Shown here one piece after another: positions 1 to 11,073 of a stretch of DNA of 64,000 nt. Source of the stretch: Loripinus fragilis (taxonomy: Eukaryota > Mollusca > Bivalvia > Lucinida > Lucinidae); the NCBI GenBank assembly GCA_964019695.1, contig CAXHUL010000204.1, forward strand, positions 1-64,000. Reading direction: 5' to 3'. The notes under the pieces were generated by a model. It was given only the letters and a program-made list of their open reading frames with translations, was not told the DNA's origin and did not search any database. How positions within the stretch are numbered: the stretch's first letter is position 1; every line of letters starts with the position of its first letter. A program made the position numbers and the translations under genes.

Positions 1-458
1 GCTGTGCACTGGGGCGTTAGTTTCTGACAGCCTGTTACATATGTTACCGTATCACATTCAGAAAAATAAAAATAAAAGTTTGGGCTACAGAAAGAAGGCA
101 TTAATCTGTCTAATTATTTAAATTACTCATATAGTCTGCATGCTGGATTCCTTAGCTACACATAAAAACTTTGTAGCAAAAATATGGCTTCCTAATGTAA
201 TGTGGGTTACTTGAATTAAATTACCCTTTGAAAGTGGTAATTGTGACCTATATCATTTACTGTTCAGCTGGTCTGTGCAGTTTTCAAAATGTTTTTGATA
301 TTGTTGTACTCATTTGGCTTATAGAATAGCCAAAGTTTATAGTTATTGTCTTGTTTGAGGAATTAAACAACCCTAACAATGTTACCGACGGTTTGTGCGC
401 CTTGTGTCAAATAAAATAAATGCACGCTTATAAAGAAATAATGAAGTCAACAGGTATA
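1..458. other. Unassigned AT-rich DNA
   Basis: No coding frame, repeat unit or terminal inverted repeat is apparent here. It ends where the hairpin element at 459 begins. Confidence 0.5.
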
Positions 459-610
459 TACACTGTATAAACAATTTTGAGGTTTGTTTTCGTCAAGAAA
501 TACCAATCTTTCAGAATGTTTTACCAGACACTCTGATGCGTAACCATAAAAAATCTGAAAGAGTGGTATTTCTTGACGAAAACAAACATCAAAATTGTTT
601 ATAACTGTAT
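459..610. repeat. Near-perfect inverted repeat, MITE-like hairpin
   Basis: Two arms of about 55 bases (about 459-514 and 553-610) are reverse complements with few mismatches, around a spacer of about 38 bases. The matching core includes TTTTCGTCAAGAAATACC on the left and its complement on the right. The size and structure suit a small nonautonomous foldback or MITE insertion, but I found no second copy in this window and no clear target-site duplication. It would form a strong cruciform or RNA hairpin. Confidence 0.75.
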
Positions 611-1839
611 TTTAGTGCATTTCGGTGGCATAAGATCATTTATATGATTTTATATTCGTGCAAAAATATTTTATTGCATATAGTTTGCTATTCGGCATTT
701 TTTTAAAAGAATTTAAGAATTTTTAGCGCCAAGTTTGGGAATAGTAAGTGAGTATGGGCCCTTGTAACATACTGAATGCGTTATCTTGACTATGGGGTAC
801 GAAAAATAACGACAATGATGCTATTAAATTTTCTTATCATTTTTTATTATCTGATGCTCAACCAGTTCTTCCCGGACTTTCCACCAAGAATTTTCGCATA
901 TTGCACAAGCTCGATGAAAATAACCATCTGAATTCCAGCTGCCAATCTCAGTCTTGATCAGGCCTGTATATATCACCTCCGAGCACATCATGAAATTGAA
1001 TACACAGCCCAAAACAACACGAATTTCTACACGTTTATATCTGCTTCTGGTACACCTTCCCCACGCAAAAAGTAAATCTGACAAAAGGAGAAAATTCTCT
1101 GACCTCCTATTTACACCATAAACCCGTAAGAAGTTGCATGACATTCCCCGACTTTTTATTCTCTTCCTAGGACAAGAAATATTAATTATAATATACAGAA
1201 CATGCAACATTTGTTTACCTTTTTAGCTCCTCGAAATCTCAACCGGACGACACTCGAATTGTTTTTCTCGCTCAACCATCGGTTGAGCATCTGACCGTTT
1301 GTAACGCGTGATTCTACTTCTGAAAATATTCCTCGCGAATTATTGTCACTTTTGAATCCAGCTGTGTATCTGGTTAACACATTTTTTGATGGTTTAGTGA
1401 TAGTTGCTACAGCACCAGAGTTATGCCAAAAAAATGATTTTTTTTCCCTGAAAAAGAGGAGGAAAGAAATTTTTGCTAACGTTCTGGAATTTATGCTTAC
1501 TTTAGTTGGATTCTATTTATCATACGTCATCAATATTACTTTGATATCTAATTTCTTCCATAAAACGTTATGATTTTGTCATTATGTACGCAAAGTATTT
1601 TTTTTTTTCATTTTCTTTTTCGATTTGCTAGTTTCTTCGACTTTATTCTTTATTTTGTGCACAATTGGATATATTGATTTGAATTTGGCAAACGTATATG
1701 TAACAAATACAGCACGGTGAATAATTTAAATAAGCCTACATGTGATTATCTCTTTGCACGCTGAATGCTTTTTGAGACTTTACTTAACATCTGCTGACAT
1801 TTAACTTTTTCGGAAATTCTTACAGGAACACTATCAGGG
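611..1839. other. Unassigned DNA
   Basis: No repeat structure was recognised. A 128-codon open frame on the minus strand (824-1210) is within the length expected by chance in AT-rich DNA. Its translation shows no family signature, and I could not identify convincing splice signals, so I do not call it a gene. Confidence 0.45.
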
Positions 1840-1909
1840 TGTCAACTCGTCTTTATCCAGATCAGAACCGACGTTCTGTTGGTACTGAACTGGGTCCAAA
1901 CTATTTGCA
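1840..1909. repeat. Degenerate copy of palindrome family P
   Basis: Family P consists of a palindrome centred on GACATTCTGTTGGTC-like sequence with outer arms of the form AACAGTTTGGACCCAGATC. This copy keeps CCAGATCAGAACCGAC, the central TTCTG and GGGTCCAAACTATTTG, with several arm mismatches. Better copies lie at 9542, 28159 and 34002. Confidence 0.6.
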
Positions 1910-2288
1910 AATGTTATCAGCTGACAAGAAAAGAGTGGGGAACTTAGGAAATAATTGTACAAAAGCGGCTAAATACATATGAAAGATGCAAAGCTCATCA
2001 CAAGATGACGTAAAATATAAGTTAAAACAGAAAGCAATTTGACAATTATAAAAAAAAGGTTCCTTCCAAGTTTCGATCCAGGTATGCTTGATTTGTAAGT
2101 AGTCAACTACAAGTAACCATTAGGCTATCAGACCATTTGCATTAACGAATTGACATTATCTTTATATTCTCTGTAAAAGCGTGACCAAGGTCGGAGTACT
2201 CCACGAAAACGCACGAATACCACGAAGATTTTGGCGAAAATTAATCAGTCTAAGGTCAATTTTGGCAGACTATACTTAAAATCGACAG

Positions 2289-2420
2289 ATCACTTGTTTA
2301 TAAGTCCTATCCGCAGAATAGGATTAATACACAAGTGATCTCTCGATTCGCGTTAGCTCGTTACAATTGTAAACAAAATATTTCGTCACTGTCACTTTTG
2401 GTTGGCACGACAGTTCCTCT
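2289..2420. repeat. Dispersed repeat with terminal hairpin (copy a)
   Basis: A hairpin at 2289-2339 pairs ATCACTTG with CAAGTGAT and TCCTATCC with GGATAGGA-like sequence. From 2319 on, the sequence AGGATTAATACACAAGTG, then TCGATTCG, TGTAAACAAAA and GTCACTGTCACT recurs at 32926-33035 in the same order. It is a dispersed repeat of unknown class. The region before it (1910-2288) shows nothing recognisable. Confidence 0.6.
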
Positions 2421-2499
2421 TCTAGTTTTGTTCATATACCATGAAACTGACCGACATGATTGAAAAATTATTGACTGGGACGTTAAAATAAAACCAAAG

Positions 2500-2866
2500 A
2501 AACTCCTTCACTCTCTCACCGTTCCATCTCTTCATCTCCACCCATCACCTCTCCCTCTCAACCCCATCTCCTCTCTCTCTCACCACTCCCCTCCCACCCT
2601 CTCGCCCTCTCCCATCCGCTCCCACCGGAGACCATCTCTCCCTCTACAACCCTACTCTTTTCCATTCTCTCTCATTCTTCCACCCCTCTCAAATCCCTCA
2701 CTTTCTTATTTCTCACACTTTCCTCTCTTCTCCCTCTCCCACCTCCTCTCACTACTCCTCGCTCTCCCTCTCATACCCCATCTCTCCCTCTCCCAGCATC
2801 ACTTTCTCCATCTCCCACCTCTCTATCTGTCCCTCTCCCATCAATATCTCTATCCCCCCCCATCCT
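2500..2866. repeat. Polypyrimidine (CT-rich) low-complexity tract
   Basis: About 365 bases are almost entirely C and T on the plus strand, built from irregular CTCTCCC, CATCTC and CACC steps. This is a degenerate homopurine-homopyrimidine tract, which may adopt triplex (H-DNA) structures. There is no coding potential in it. Confidence 0.85.
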
Positions 2867-2997
2867 GCCTTTCCAACAATGTAGCATTTTGACATGTGTA
2901 GACCCAGACGAGTCTGTGCAGCTTCCTATTTAGCGTAGAAATGTCAAAATTATGATGCTCAGTCAGTAGCTTAACACTCATAGAATATTCAAACGAC

Positions 2998-3064
2998 TAG
3001 CAAAGGCTCTGATCAGACTGCGCGTATGCTTAGGCTGATCTGAGGCTTTGCTGGTCGGACATAC
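2998..3064. repeat. Fragment of MITE family B (core motif)
   Basis: The segment carries CTGATCAGACTGCGCG followed by an inverted partner GGCTGATCTGAGGC. This is the internal hairpin of the family whose fuller copies occur at 3285, 15668, 19337 and 40078. The terminal sequences are not recognisable here. Confidence 0.5.
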
Positions 3065-3284
3065 CACATTGTTGGAAATCTCATGTCGCGGCTAAAATTT
3101 ATTATATGCATGGTTATCGTTCCGGCCTAGTATGTAGCAAGAGGGCGCTATCTCATCCACGTGATTTGTATGAGTATATAAAGCAAAATCTGTCAACAAA
3201 CGTTCTCTCTTAGTTAAAACTTCAACCAGGTATTTAAGAGATAACGCTTTTGTCTTACGCTGTACAGTTGATGGCCAAACTATT

Positions 3285-3541
3285 TGGGCCTCGACGCGAC
3301 AAAACCTCTCTTCGAGGTTTCCGACAGAGCTAGTTTCAAACCAGTCTACTCAGCTGCAAAGACTAGCTAGAAAATTGAAAATTTCACCTGTAGCAAATAT
3401 ACATATAATACTTGCCAAAAAGCGAATAGCAAAGACACTGATCAGGCTTTGTGGATGCGCAGGCTGGTCTGTGCCTGTGTTGTTCACAAACCCCCAAAGA
3501 CAGGGGACCATTTTTCCAAAACATTTATCGCGATACGGACA
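3285..3541. mobile_element. MITE family B, copy 1
   Basis: The left end GGCCTCGACGCGACAAAAC and the following TCTTCGAGGTTTCCGAC match the terminal inverted repeat of this family. Inside are GCTAGAAAATTGAAA and the signature ATCAGGCTTTGTGGATGCGC before GGCTGGTCTGTG. The right terminal repeat is degenerate. Family copies are about 210-320 bp with no coding capacity, which suits a nonautonomous DNA transposon. The superfamily is not determined. Confidence 0.7.
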
Positions 3542-5387
3542 TATTATATATTTCATGCAAATCTAATTTGACAAAATTTGAAAGAAACATATAATACAAT
3601 TGTGCATTCTGTGGCCATTAATGTGCTTTATACGCTGTGGTCATATAAACTATAAATACATGCATGTTCTTCATATATCTGCCCTTTATGTATGTTGTGT
3701 TGTAATATGATGCATTCTATAAAACACGCAGGTTAATCTGTACCTTTTTTGCTTTACATAGTTTAATACTTCGAGCTTATCTTTGCAAACTCTGTGATAC
3801 AAGCATCAATCTCATTGTCATATGATCATAATTATTCTCAAACTCGAACTATCAAACCAAGGGAAATCTAACACTTACAACGGCCCATCTCCTGTCGACT
3901 CCGCTAGATTAAGTATTTTAAAAATCAATTCGTAAGTACGTTTCTGCACTTTCGCTTTGGCGTGAGCTGTATCTTTTTACTTGAGATCTCGCAGGATAAG
4001 AGAATGATAAATAATCGCGAGAGTTAAACGAGATCAGCTGATGGCGAAAAACTCTCGAGATTTAGACGAGATCAGACAACTTCCGGTATCAATATGCCTC
4101 ACTCAACTATTATTTTTTATAGTCAGATAAAGATAAGTGAATGAGATCTTTGAAAGATCTAAAGCTGACAATCTGCGTTTTCGATCACATGTTTGTAATC
4201 TATAAAGCAAGGTTAGTTAGAGGGTAACTATCAAAGGGTAAAAAGGGAGTAATCACTTCGAGAAAGTCCATCACGTTACGGTTCGGTTTTTCGTCTTGGC
4301 ATTCAATATCCAATTTTTATCTCTGGTTGGTGATTTCTAATGCAACAAAGAATTATTTTTGATAAAGTTAAAGTTGAAGTTGCGCATCTGGCTTGTTGTT
4401 TGTCCGTACAAGCTTATATATTATGTATCATCGGTGTTGTCCGCACGTTCCTTTCGCCCTTTTCAAGTCCCAAATCGACCAGCATCCGAGTTACAATGTT
4501 ACTGTTCTTTGTGTCAACGTCGAGCAGGTGTGGCAATCTATAGCAGTGAACTGTCGATGTTATGCATAAAGCAATTCGTCATAATGTAGAATTTTTAATA
4601 CTTAACACAAGAACCCAATTTCGTATCTCTTGATTAACATAGCCATCTCTCCCTCTGTTCGGATCTCCAAATCGCATTCAATCTACATGTATGTATTAAC
4701 ACCATTCCAGTCTGTGTTACTTTTATAAATGCTTAATAGTTTATCAATTATAAAGATTCGTCGGTATATACGCTGTATTTCTTAATTATTTCATTTGCAT
4801 ATTATGACTTTTATGGCTACAGAATTTTGAAAGTAGACCCTGTTTGAACGTATCTTATCTTGGTCTCAATTGCTTTGATTACGTCACGAACATAGGATCC
4901 GAGCTTACGTCTAATCTATAGGGCGCTAGGCAAAAATGTGCCATCATTAAAATACTTGACCACGGACTTCAATGTAGTGTGTTTTAGTAGTCAGTTTTTT
5001 CGAGTTTTTCACGTGGAAAATTTGTGTGGATGTGTGCTGTCTCAAATAACCCATTGCACGATTCACTTACTGCAATTTGCTGTATTATGATGCTTACGTC
5101 ATCTTGAAATGTCGACTTAATTATTATGTAGCTTTTCGGGTATCAATCATATTTCAAAAATAATTTAGCTGTTTTACAAAGGCTAGATATGGTATTCACA
5201 TCCTGCATTAGGTCAAATTTTACAACACTTAAATTAACAAAATTTATGTAAAAATAATCTGAGAAAGTATTGACCTAAACAATTGACTATGTTGCACCCT
5301 GTATTAATGGCGTTATCACTTGTTTACACAATCCCTTTGAAGTGTGGCTATTTCGATACACGAGATTTTGGTACTTATCACATTGAC
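3542..5387. other. Unassigned AT-rich DNA
   Basis: I see no gene and no long repeat. A local imperfect duplication lies near 4015-4077, where CGAGAGTTAAACGAGATCAG is followed by a similar TCGAGATTTAGACGAGATCA. The open frames here (such as 4340-4543) are short and overlap each other. Confidence 0.45.
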
Positions 5388-5447
5388 GAGAAGCGAAGTT
5401 TCAGACGAGTCTGTGCGTACGCACAGTTTCACCAGTCTTCACTTCTC
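5388..5447. repeat. Hairpin with perfect central palindrome
   Basis: A perfect 16-base palindrome CTGTGCGTACGCACAG (5411-5426) is flanked by GAGAAGCGAAG (5388-5398) and its near complement CTTCACTTCTC (5437-5447). Unassigned DNA follows from 5448 to 5954. Confidence 0.7.
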
Positions 5448-5954
5448 CCAAACACAAGTACAGAGATAGAGAAGGCTCAGACCAAATTTTTTACCTAGTC
5501 CTGCTATTCGTAAGCATGGTCATTTCAGGAGACGTTTTCGAATACGCGAAAGTACCAAAATTTCATGTTTAGATCTGGCTCATATGGTCTATTTTTCTTA
5601 AAACCGAATATCATTTTTGATTGCTCTAGTGTTTGATAGCAACAGCCTAGTTGGTGACCTTGATCAGGAGTGACCGAGTATCAGTTTGGCCTAGCGTTTT
5701 GAACCCGTTATTATGTACTGTAAGGCTTGATGAAAACGTTCACCGTACTGTCCGGTATAGGCTAGTTCTAACGGGAATATGTAAGTTTGATGTTGCACAC
5801 CAAAGGATATGCATCGCGTGAACGAAGACCACGCCAAACTATACTTTTATATATCAAGGCAGTAGTTAATGGTTTTTTTATATACACTTTTCTGTACTTC
5901 TAATAAGAACGGGATTCAATACTATTCCAAAAGTACCATTGGCCACCATTCTAT

Positions 5955-8035
5955 TCCATCTGCTGGTACCTTGCTGTTCTTTGGCTAAATATTGACATTG
6001 TAAACAATAGACTGGTGGTCATATTAAACCTCTTGGTAATAACTGCTCCTTTGTTTACCAAAGCCTTTATCCATCTGCTTTGAACAAGTTGCTATGTTTG
6101 CCTTAAATATAACAGCTTGTTGCCATCTACTGGCATTGAGCTGTCCTTGGCTCTGTTCATGGCAGCCTGGCAATGAACTGTCAATGGCTCTGTTAATGAT
6201 AGCTGTGTGACCATCTGCTGGCAATAGGATGTCCTTAGCTCTGTACATGATAGCTTTGTGACAATCTGCACTCAATGAGAAGTCCTTGGCTCTGTTCATG
6301 TCAGCCTTGTGGCTGTCTGCTAGCAATTTATGTCTTTGGCTCTGTTTTCGACAGCGTTGTGCTCATTTGCTGGTAATGAGATGTCCTTGGCTCTGTTTAT
6401 GATAGCCTTAGCACAATCTGCTTATAATGAGATGTTCATGGCTCTGTTCATAACAACCTTGTCATTGGCTGCAATGAGATGTCCTTTGCTCTGTTCATGA
6501 AAGCCCTGTGGTCTTCTGGTGGCAATGAGATGCCCTTGGTTCTGTCCATAATAGCCTAGTGACCATCTGCTGGCAATGAGATGTCCTTGACTCTGATCAT
6601 GAAAGCCTTGTTACCATCTGCTGACACTGATATATCATTGTCTCTGTTTATGACAGCCTTGTGACCATCTGCTGGCAATAAGATGCCATTGGCTCTGAAT
6701 ATGATAGCCCTGTTGCCGTCTGCTGGCAATTAGATTACTTTTTCTTTTACTTTTTCTTGGTTCAAGATAGCCTTAGGACAATCTGCTTACAGTGAGATAT
6801 CCCTGATACTGTTCATAATAACATTGTCGCCATCTGCTGGCAATAAGACATCCTGGGCTCTGTTCACGAAAGCCTTGTTGTCATCTGCTAGCAATGAGAT
6901 GTCATCGGCTCTGTCCACAATAACTTTATGACAACATGCTGGCAATGAGATGTCCTTGACTCTGTTCATGATAGCATTGTCACCATCTACTGGCTATGAG
7001 ATTTCAGTGTCTTGTGACTATTTGCTGGCACTTAAATGACATTGGCTCTATTTAGGACAGTCTTGTGAATATCTGATGTTATTAAATGTCATTGGCTCTG
7101 TTCATGACAGCATTGTGGCCGTCTGCTGGCTCTGAAATGTCATTGGTTTTGTTCATGTCAGCCTAGTGACCATTTTCTGGCAATGATATATATTTTGCTC
7201 TGTTCACGACAGCCTTGTAGCCGCTTCCTGGCACTCTGATGTATTTGGCCCTGTTCATGATAGCCTTATAGACATTGCTGGCACTGAAATGGCCTTGACT
7301 ATGTTCTTCGTGATCATCTACTGGCAATGAGATGTCATAGACTCTATTCATGAGCAGCCTTGTGGCCGTCTGCTGGTACTGAGATGATATTCGCATTGTT
7401 CACGACAGCCTTGTGATCGTCTGCTGATACTGCAATGTCCTTAGCTCTGTTCATGATTGTTTTGTGGCCATCTGCTTGCAATAAGATGCAATGTACTCTG
7501 TTTATAATAGTATAGTGGTCATCTACTAGCAATAACATGTCATAGGCCCCGTTCCTGATAGCCTTGTGGCCATCTGCTGACGATGAGACGTTCATGCTCT
7601 GTTCATGATATCCTGGTGACCATCTGCTGGCAATGAGATGTCCTTGGTTCCGTTCATGACAGCCCGGCAAAAAGATGTTCTTGGCTTTGTTAAATATAGT
7701 CTTGAGGTCAATTTCTAGCACTGAGATGTCATTGGCTCTGTTTATCACAGCCGTGTAACCATCTGCTGGTAATGAGGTGCCCTTGGCTCTGTTTATGAAA
7801 GCCTTGTGGCAATCTGCTGGCGATAAGATGTCCTTTGCTCTGTTCATGACAGCCTTGTGGTCGGCTGCTGGCACTGATATTTCATTGGTTCTGTACATGG
7901 CATCCTTGTGACCATCTACTGCCAATGAGGTGTCATTGGCTCAGTTCATCGCAGCATTATGGCCGTCTGCTGGCAATGAGATGTCCTTGCCTCGGTTCGT
8001 GACAGCATTTTGGCCATCTACTGGAACAAAGCTTT
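5955..8035. repeat. 51-bp minisatellite, about 40 diverged units
   Basis: The plus-strand unit runs approximately CCATCTGCTGGCAATGAG, then ATGTCCTTGGCTCTGTTC, then ATGACAGCCTTGTGA, and repeats every 51 bases with many substitutions and small indels. Because 51 is 17 codons, the minus strand stays open in blocks (6024-6326, 6787-6969, 7163-7396, 7344-7925), each a degenerate run of a 17-residue unit like MNRAKDISLPADGHKAV. Frame changes and stops between blocks argue against a functional protein. The unit resembles part of dispersed family V (see 18546). Confidence 0.85.
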
Positions 8036-8316
8036 TCTCTTACATTTGCTAAGCATAGCGCAGTGAATATATAATAGATGAGGGCTAGTTTGGCATTGGT
8101 AACATTAGACATTTGTCATTATGATTATCAAGAGCTGTTCTCTTGGCTTATTAACCATTACATTGTGTCAATATGATACTTATGATCTTTCCCATAAGTG
8201 TTGTGTGCTGAAAAAGAAATGTTTCATGGAGACGGTTCTTGAATACCCACAACATATGTTTTGGCTGTGAAATAAAGAATTAACAGTTTAGTTACACACT
8301 CTTATCTAGGGGCCTA
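8036..8316. other. Unassigned DNA between minisatellite and MITE-like element
   Basis: No structure was recognised. It separates the main 51-bp array from the element with TIRs at 8317-8627. Confidence 0.4.
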
Positions 8317-8627
8317 CATATGAGGGTCTGGATGGAGAGTCTGGTATTCACTATTCATTAAAGATTTAGCCCATTATTCATCTCATTAAAATTTTGGGTT
8401 ATTCATTAAAATAAGACCAATTATTCATTAAAAGTAAGAAAAGTGGCAAAGAAATCTGATTATTCACTATTCATTATTTTTTTCTTCAATTCATTGAAAA
8501 ATAGGAATATTCATTATTTTTAGGTCCTCATTATTCACTATTATATTCTGGCTCATTATTCACTATTCATTATAAAAATGGGTCATTATTCACTAATCAT
8601 TATACCCCATCCAGACCCTCACATATG
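8317..8627. mobile_element. MITE-like element with TGAGGGTCTGGATGG terminal repeats
   Basis: The left end TGAGGGTCTGGATGG and right end CCATCCAGACCCTCA are perfect 15-bp inverted repeats, with CATATG-like sequence outside both. The interior is dominated by repeated ATTCACTATTCATT and TTATTCATTA motifs. There is no open frame of note. Noncoding size near 310 bp suits a MITE, or a short composite of tandem ATTCATT units captured between TIRs. Confidence 0.75.
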
Positions 8628-8870
8628 CTAGATAAAATGTCCTCACTATCTTACTTACCATATGCAAGCGTTCAAACTGTGGATACAGGAGTTCCTCATA
8701 ACATTGTGATGATATGATGGATCAGAGTAGCCTGGGTCCAGTCGTCAATATTGTGGCACTATTTTCAAATTTTTTGGCTTAAGAGAATAAAAAGATATCT
8801 CATCAAAGGTATCGATAGTCCGTTATTGATTTCGATTAATTTCATTGGCTTTTTATAAGTGCATTGTCAA

Positions 8871-9013
8871 ACCGGATAGGCGGCAATCGAAAACATCTTA
8901 ACATTCGACGAACGCGGATCAAATATCGCTGACGGGGTGCCAAATGGCAATCGAAGGATATTTGATCTAAGTTCGTCGATAGTATTAACGTTTTCGATTG
9001 CCACCTATCCGGT
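8871..9013. mobile_element. MITE family C, copy 1 (143 bp)
   Basis: The ends are ACCGGATAGGCGGCAATCG and the complementary CGATTGCCACCTATCCGGT, with one mismatch in the terminal repeat. The interior is also partly palindromic (GATCAAATATCG against GATATTTGATC). A longer relative with the same ends lies at 16871-17077. The right end abuts a resumption of the 51-bp minisatellite, so the element probably sits within or beside that array. Confidence 0.8.
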
Positions 9014-9400
9014 GTGATTGTGACAGTCTGCTGGGCAAAATCAATTTCCTTTGCAATTATACGAGTATTGTGACAGTCTGCTTGGCAAAAGATATTTCCC
9101 TTGTTTTTGTTTATAACCTGATTGGAAAAGGCTATTTTCTTGGCTTTAATTTAACAGCCTTGTGACCATCTGCTGGGGAAAAATATTTCATTGGCGTTGT
9201 TTATGTCAGCCATGTGACCATCTGCTGGGGGACAAACTGTTGTATTCAATTGGTTATAGCCATCTCATGGGAATGCCTTCTCATGACTCGCTGTCTTCCT
9301 GCTTTTGTAAACGGTAGCGCTACAGTCATCTGCGAGAAAAAGCCTGTTCCCTTGTTTGCATACATGCAAAACAGCTGGCTGACCCTGGCTCAGACATTGT
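9014..9400. repeat. Second block of the 51-bp minisatellite
   Basis: TGACAGTCTGCTGGGCAAA at 9020 recurs at 9070, and TGACCATCTGCTGGGG at 9162 and 9215. Spacing is 50-53 bases, and the later units are more diverged. It carries the same unit as 5955-8035, with two MITE-like elements between the blocks. Confidence 0.7.
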
Positions 9401-9541
9401 TGTAGCCAACACTTTAGCCAAACGGGAAAAGTTAGTCAAATAAAATTAATTTTAGCCAAGGTTTTAGCCAGAAAGTAATATCATTCAACCAGTTGTTTTG
9501 CATTTAATTCTTTGATGGCTAGGGTAGCAGATTACCTTTGA

Positions 9542-9604
9542 AAACAGTTTGGACCCAGATCAGGCCCGACATTTTGTCGGGCCTGATCTGGGTTTAAACT
9601 GTTT
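9542..9604. repeat. Palindrome family P, best-formed copy
   Basis: Arms of 29 bases (9543-9571 and 9575-9603) pair with two mismatches around a 3-base loop. The centre reads GCCCGACATTTTGTCGGGC. The outer arm is AACAGTTTGGACCCAGATC. Similar palindromes at 28159 and 34002 share flanking sequence beyond the hairpin, so the mobile unit is longer than the palindrome. Unassigned DNA lies on either side (9401-9541 and 9605-9949). Confidence 0.85.
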
Positions 9605-9949
9605 ATCACCCTGATGATATTGAAAAAATCCAGCATCCAACGGGTAAAATACGGCACTATTATAAATAAGGTGTAAAGGAATCATAAAAGCAGCATTGGA
9701 AAATCCAAAAGCTGATCAAAATGCACTTTTCGCAAATGTGTAATTTTTGAACCACCTAGACTGTACTTTTAGCCAATGACTTATATTTTTAGCCACTCTA
9801 CATTTTTGTAGCAAATCGCTACAATGGCTAATGGCAGGGTAAGCCCTGCTGTACGTTACGAAAACATGAAGTAGACGATATATTGCTAAAACCAAAGCCA
9901 CAACATTGAAGAGGGAATTTTGACAGACACAATGCGACATTTTAGGGTA

Positions 9950-10012
9950 TTCTTGGTCAGGTGTGGTACTTGATTGTATCGATTCCTGATCTTTGCACCG
10001 TTACTTCCTTTC
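9950..10012 (+). repeat. Fragment of dispersed repeat family V
   Basis: GGTCAGGTGTGGTACTTG, then ATTGTATCGATTCCTGATC and TTTGCACC match the 3' portion of copies at 18546 (plus), 25885 (minus) and 43592 (plus). Confidence 0.7.
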
Positions 10013-10112
10013 CAATGTCCTATGAATTAATGTATACTTTACACATGTGCCTGCGAAACGCCATATTTAAATTGTGGATTGAAATATTTGAAAACATTGG
10101 GTTTCAGTAAAG

Positions 10113-10135
10113 NNNNNNNNNNNNNNNNNNNNNNN
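10113..10135. other. Assembly gap (23 Ns)
   Basis: A run of 23 undetermined bases. The true gap length is unknown, and the open frame that reads across it has no meaning. Confidence 0.99.
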
Positions 10136-10632
10136 ACGGCTGTGCCCTATATAGGAACATATATATATTCAATTCAAGACTCTTTGACCCTGCAAGAAGA
10201 CCTCACTAGCTTTTGGACAAGCCGATTGGCAAATAAAATTCAAAATGGTCAAATGTCACTCTACATGCGCGTATCCAGAAAAATTTGTCAGAGGGGGTCT
10301 AACTTTTACAACGGTTTTTTTTGGTTGATGAGTGTAAGGAGGATCCAACTATCACTATAAGCGGGCTATCATCGGCCCGCCAGCGAAACGCAATTTAAAT
10401 GGCGTTTCGCCGACGTGCCAATGGTGGCCCAACATTGAATGCTGGCTTGGTAGTTTTGTGATTTTTTAGACGATCCGGACCAGTATTTCTAAGAAACCCT
10501 ATATTTTTGTGATTTTCAGGGGGATCCGGACACGCTGCTCCCCCCTCTGGATTCGCGTATGCTCTATGAGAGCTACTCGGCATCAGCATCACAAACAAAT
10601 ACTCTTTGACTATTCCCATCACAACCAAACTT
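10136..10632. other. Unassigned DNA upstream of the RT remnant
   Basis: It contains a small hairpin, GCGAAACGC at 10383-10391 with GCGTTTCGC at 10402-10410. Near 10515-10560 there is GGATCCGGACACGCTGCTCC, resembling the GGAGGTCCGGACC patch inside the inverted element pair downstream. No coding segment was recognised. Confidence 0.4.
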
Positions 10633-11073
10633 TGGAAAACGACCAGTCAGCAAAATACCTTGGTACAACGCTCTGATAATATGGATTGGGGTCAAAACAT
10701 TTCAGAAATTTCTAAGACACTGGGTTTCCTAAGAGTACCAAGGAAATAGCCTACAAAACTTTGGTTCGGCTAAAACTAGAGTATACAGCACCCATCTATC
10801 AAAACTTCAGATTAATCAGGTAGAGAAAGTTCAGAGGACAGCAGCCCGTTGGACCTGCAGGAGATGGCGAAACACAAGTAGTGTCGGCGAGATGCTTGAT
10901 GAACTTGAGTGGCCATCTCTTGAGGCCCATAGGGAATGGTCCTCCCTGTTTTTCTTTCATAAAATGCATTGTGTTGCTGTGTCTATAGAAAAAGACAAGT
11001 ACCTGACCCCTGCTCACAGTTTGAAAACTACCAGGTCATCACACAGTGCCCAATATTGTAGATACCTGGGGCC
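10633..11073 (+). pseudogene. Non-LTR retrotransposon reverse transcriptase, C-terminal remnant
   Basis: Conceptual translation gives the end of a CR1/Jockey-like ORF2. The palm-end motif SAKYLGTTL (near 10650) is followed after a frame change by KTLGFLR, then AYKTLVRLKLEY, then VEKVQRTAARW, SSVGEMLDELEWPSLEAHR and SLKTTRSSHSAQYCRY. This order (YLG, LGFLRRN-like, LVRPxLEY-like, IExVQRRAAR-like, LxWxxLxxRR-like) is typical of the RT thumb of such elements. At least two frameshifts and several stops break it, so it is dead. The last block is open from about 10808 to 11073. The reading stops exactly where the inverted-pair element begins (GGGGCCACTAACTCG), so that element interrupted the retrotransposon. 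Its N-terminal part is absent. Confidence 0.8.

Noticed and set aside
824..1210. 128-codon minus-strand open frame
   Set aside because: Length is within chance expectation for an AT-rich 64-kb sequence in six frames. It shows no family motif and no convincing splice context.
5955..8035. CRISPR-like array of regular repeats
   Set aside because: Units are head-to-tail without unique spacers, and the genome is clearly eukaryotic.
10079..10360. 93-codon frame spanning the run of Ns
   Set aside because: It depends on an assembly gap of unknown true length.
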